A DNA stretch of 6,446 bases from Bacillota bacterium. GTDB taxonomy: Bacteria; Bacillota; Clostridia; Lachnospirales; Lachnospiraceae. Below, piece by piece: positions 6,151 to 6,446 of the stretch. Under the pieces are notes generated by a model that saw nothing but the letters and a program-made list of their open reading frames with translations, made no database searches and was not told the DNA's origin. Numbering within the stretch: the stretch's first letter is position 1; every line of letters begins with the position of its first letter. The stretch is taken from the NCBI GenBank assembly GCA_023414985.1, contig JAEZLY010000135.1, positions 1 to 6,446 of the forward strand. The letters run 5' to 3'. The position numbers and the translations under genes were made by a program.

Positions 6151-6189
6151 ATTCCCGCATAGGAATATGCGCATCTGAATAAATCTGTA

Positions 6190-6217
6190 TTACCATTTTC
6201 TGAGTTCTGCATATGAT
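6190..6217 (+). promoter_or_regulatory. Weak candidate promoter for the right-edge gene
   Basis: TTACCA (6190-6195), 16 bp, TATGAT (6212-6217), ending 29 bp before the ATG at 6247. The -35 matches consensus at four of six bases. The 105-bp divergent gap (6142-6246) must also contain or follow the GH43 promoter on the minus strand, but I find no convincing hexamer pair there, and no AGCAA box like those near the AraC gene. Confidence 0.3.
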
Positions 6218-6246
6218 ATAGTAACGCTCTTTCTGAGGTGAATACC

Positions 6247-6446
6247 ATGCCTAAGAGCTGGGTTTACCATCCGGTCATCCCACAATATGAGGCGCTGCTC
6301 CTGTATAATGTCCTTCAGCGTCACAACGACCCCTTCGATTACTACCCGGTTGCCTTTGCGAAACGCGAGGAGGCAGGCATGAGATATCGTTTTATCTGCA
6401 TTGCCCGGTCAAAGTCCGAGCCCCTGCAGGATACTCATTTTACTGG
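6247..6446 (+). CDS. Unrecognised conserved-looking protein, N-terminal 66 residues (truncated by window edge)
   Basis: An open frame starts at ATG 6247 with GAGGTGA (6235-6241) 5 nt upstream and runs unbroken off the right edge. The 66 residues begin MPKSWVYHPVIPQYEALLLY and include NDPFDYYPVAFAKREEAG (27-44) and RYRFICIARSKSEP (46-59). No signal peptide or membrane segment is seen. The alternating hydrophobic stretch RYRFICIARS suggests a beta-strand. I do not recognise the family and assign no function. The good ribosome binding site and protein-like composition rich in Y, F, P, K, R and E make it a real gene rather than a chance frame. It diverges from GH43 with 105 bp between starts; a role in sugar metabolism is not indicated by the sequence. 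Confidence 0.7.
   Translation, partial: MPKSWVYHPVIPQYEALLLYNVLQRHNDPFDYYPVAFAKREEAGMRYRFICIARSKSEPLQDTHFT

Noticed and set aside
6142..6174. Longer GH43 start at 6174
   Set aside because: It adds 11 residues with no family counterpart and has no Shine-Dalgarno site, whereas GGAGG precedes the ATG at 6141.
1..6446. CRISPR array, transposon, phage or defence genes
   Set aside because: No regularly spaced direct repeats of CRISPR size, no transposase or integrase motifs, and no nuclease, toxin or reverse transcriptase motifs were seen in any plausible frame.

Overview
The window carries part of an intracellular xylan side-chain and xylo-oligosaccharide degradation locus from a Gram-positive anaerobe. 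It most likely comes from a Clostridia/Lachnospiraceae-type plant-fibre fermenter. This rests on purine-rich Shine-Dalgarno sites, AT-rich intergenic DNA, moderate GC in the genes, and protein motifs typical of clostridial GH3, GH43 and GH67 enzymes. No 16S or other marker gene is present, so the lineage is an inference.

Layout: (1) 1-689, minus strand: the first third of a GH67 alpha-glucuronidase, running off the left edge. (2) 690-816: a short AT-rich gap. (3) 817-2976, minus: a complete 719-residue GH3 enzyme of the beta-xylosidase type. (4) 2977-3540: a 564-bp divergent regulatory region holding a perfect 12-bp inverted repeat, candidate promoters, two oppositely oriented clusters of AGCAA boxes at roughly helical spacing, and a possible relic of a small membrane peptide. 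(5) 3541-4416, plus: an AraC-family regulator with an N-terminal cupin sensor domain. (6) 4468-4504: a strong 15-bp hairpin that probably terminates transcription in both directions. (7) 4507-6141, minus: a GH43 beta-xylosidase/alpha-arabinofuranosidase with a C-terminal beta-sandwich. (8) 6142-6246: a short divergent promoter gap. (9) 6247 to the right edge, plus: the start of a gene I do not recognise.

None of the three glycosidases has a signal peptide, so they should act in the cytoplasm on imported aldouronic acids and (arabino)xylo-oligosaccharides. GH67 would remove terminal (4-O-methyl)glucuronic acid, GH43 would remove arabinose and/or xylose, and GH3 would release xylose from the non-reducing end. 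The AraC regulator lies between them and diverges from GH3. It is the obvious local candidate to sense a sugar and control the GH3-GH67 unit, and perhaps itself. No transporter is present in the window.

I see no CRISPR array, transposase, tRNA/rRNA, phage gene or defence system. The least explained parts are the 564-bp divergent region, an insertion in the GH43 catalytic domain, and the unrecognised gene at the right edge.
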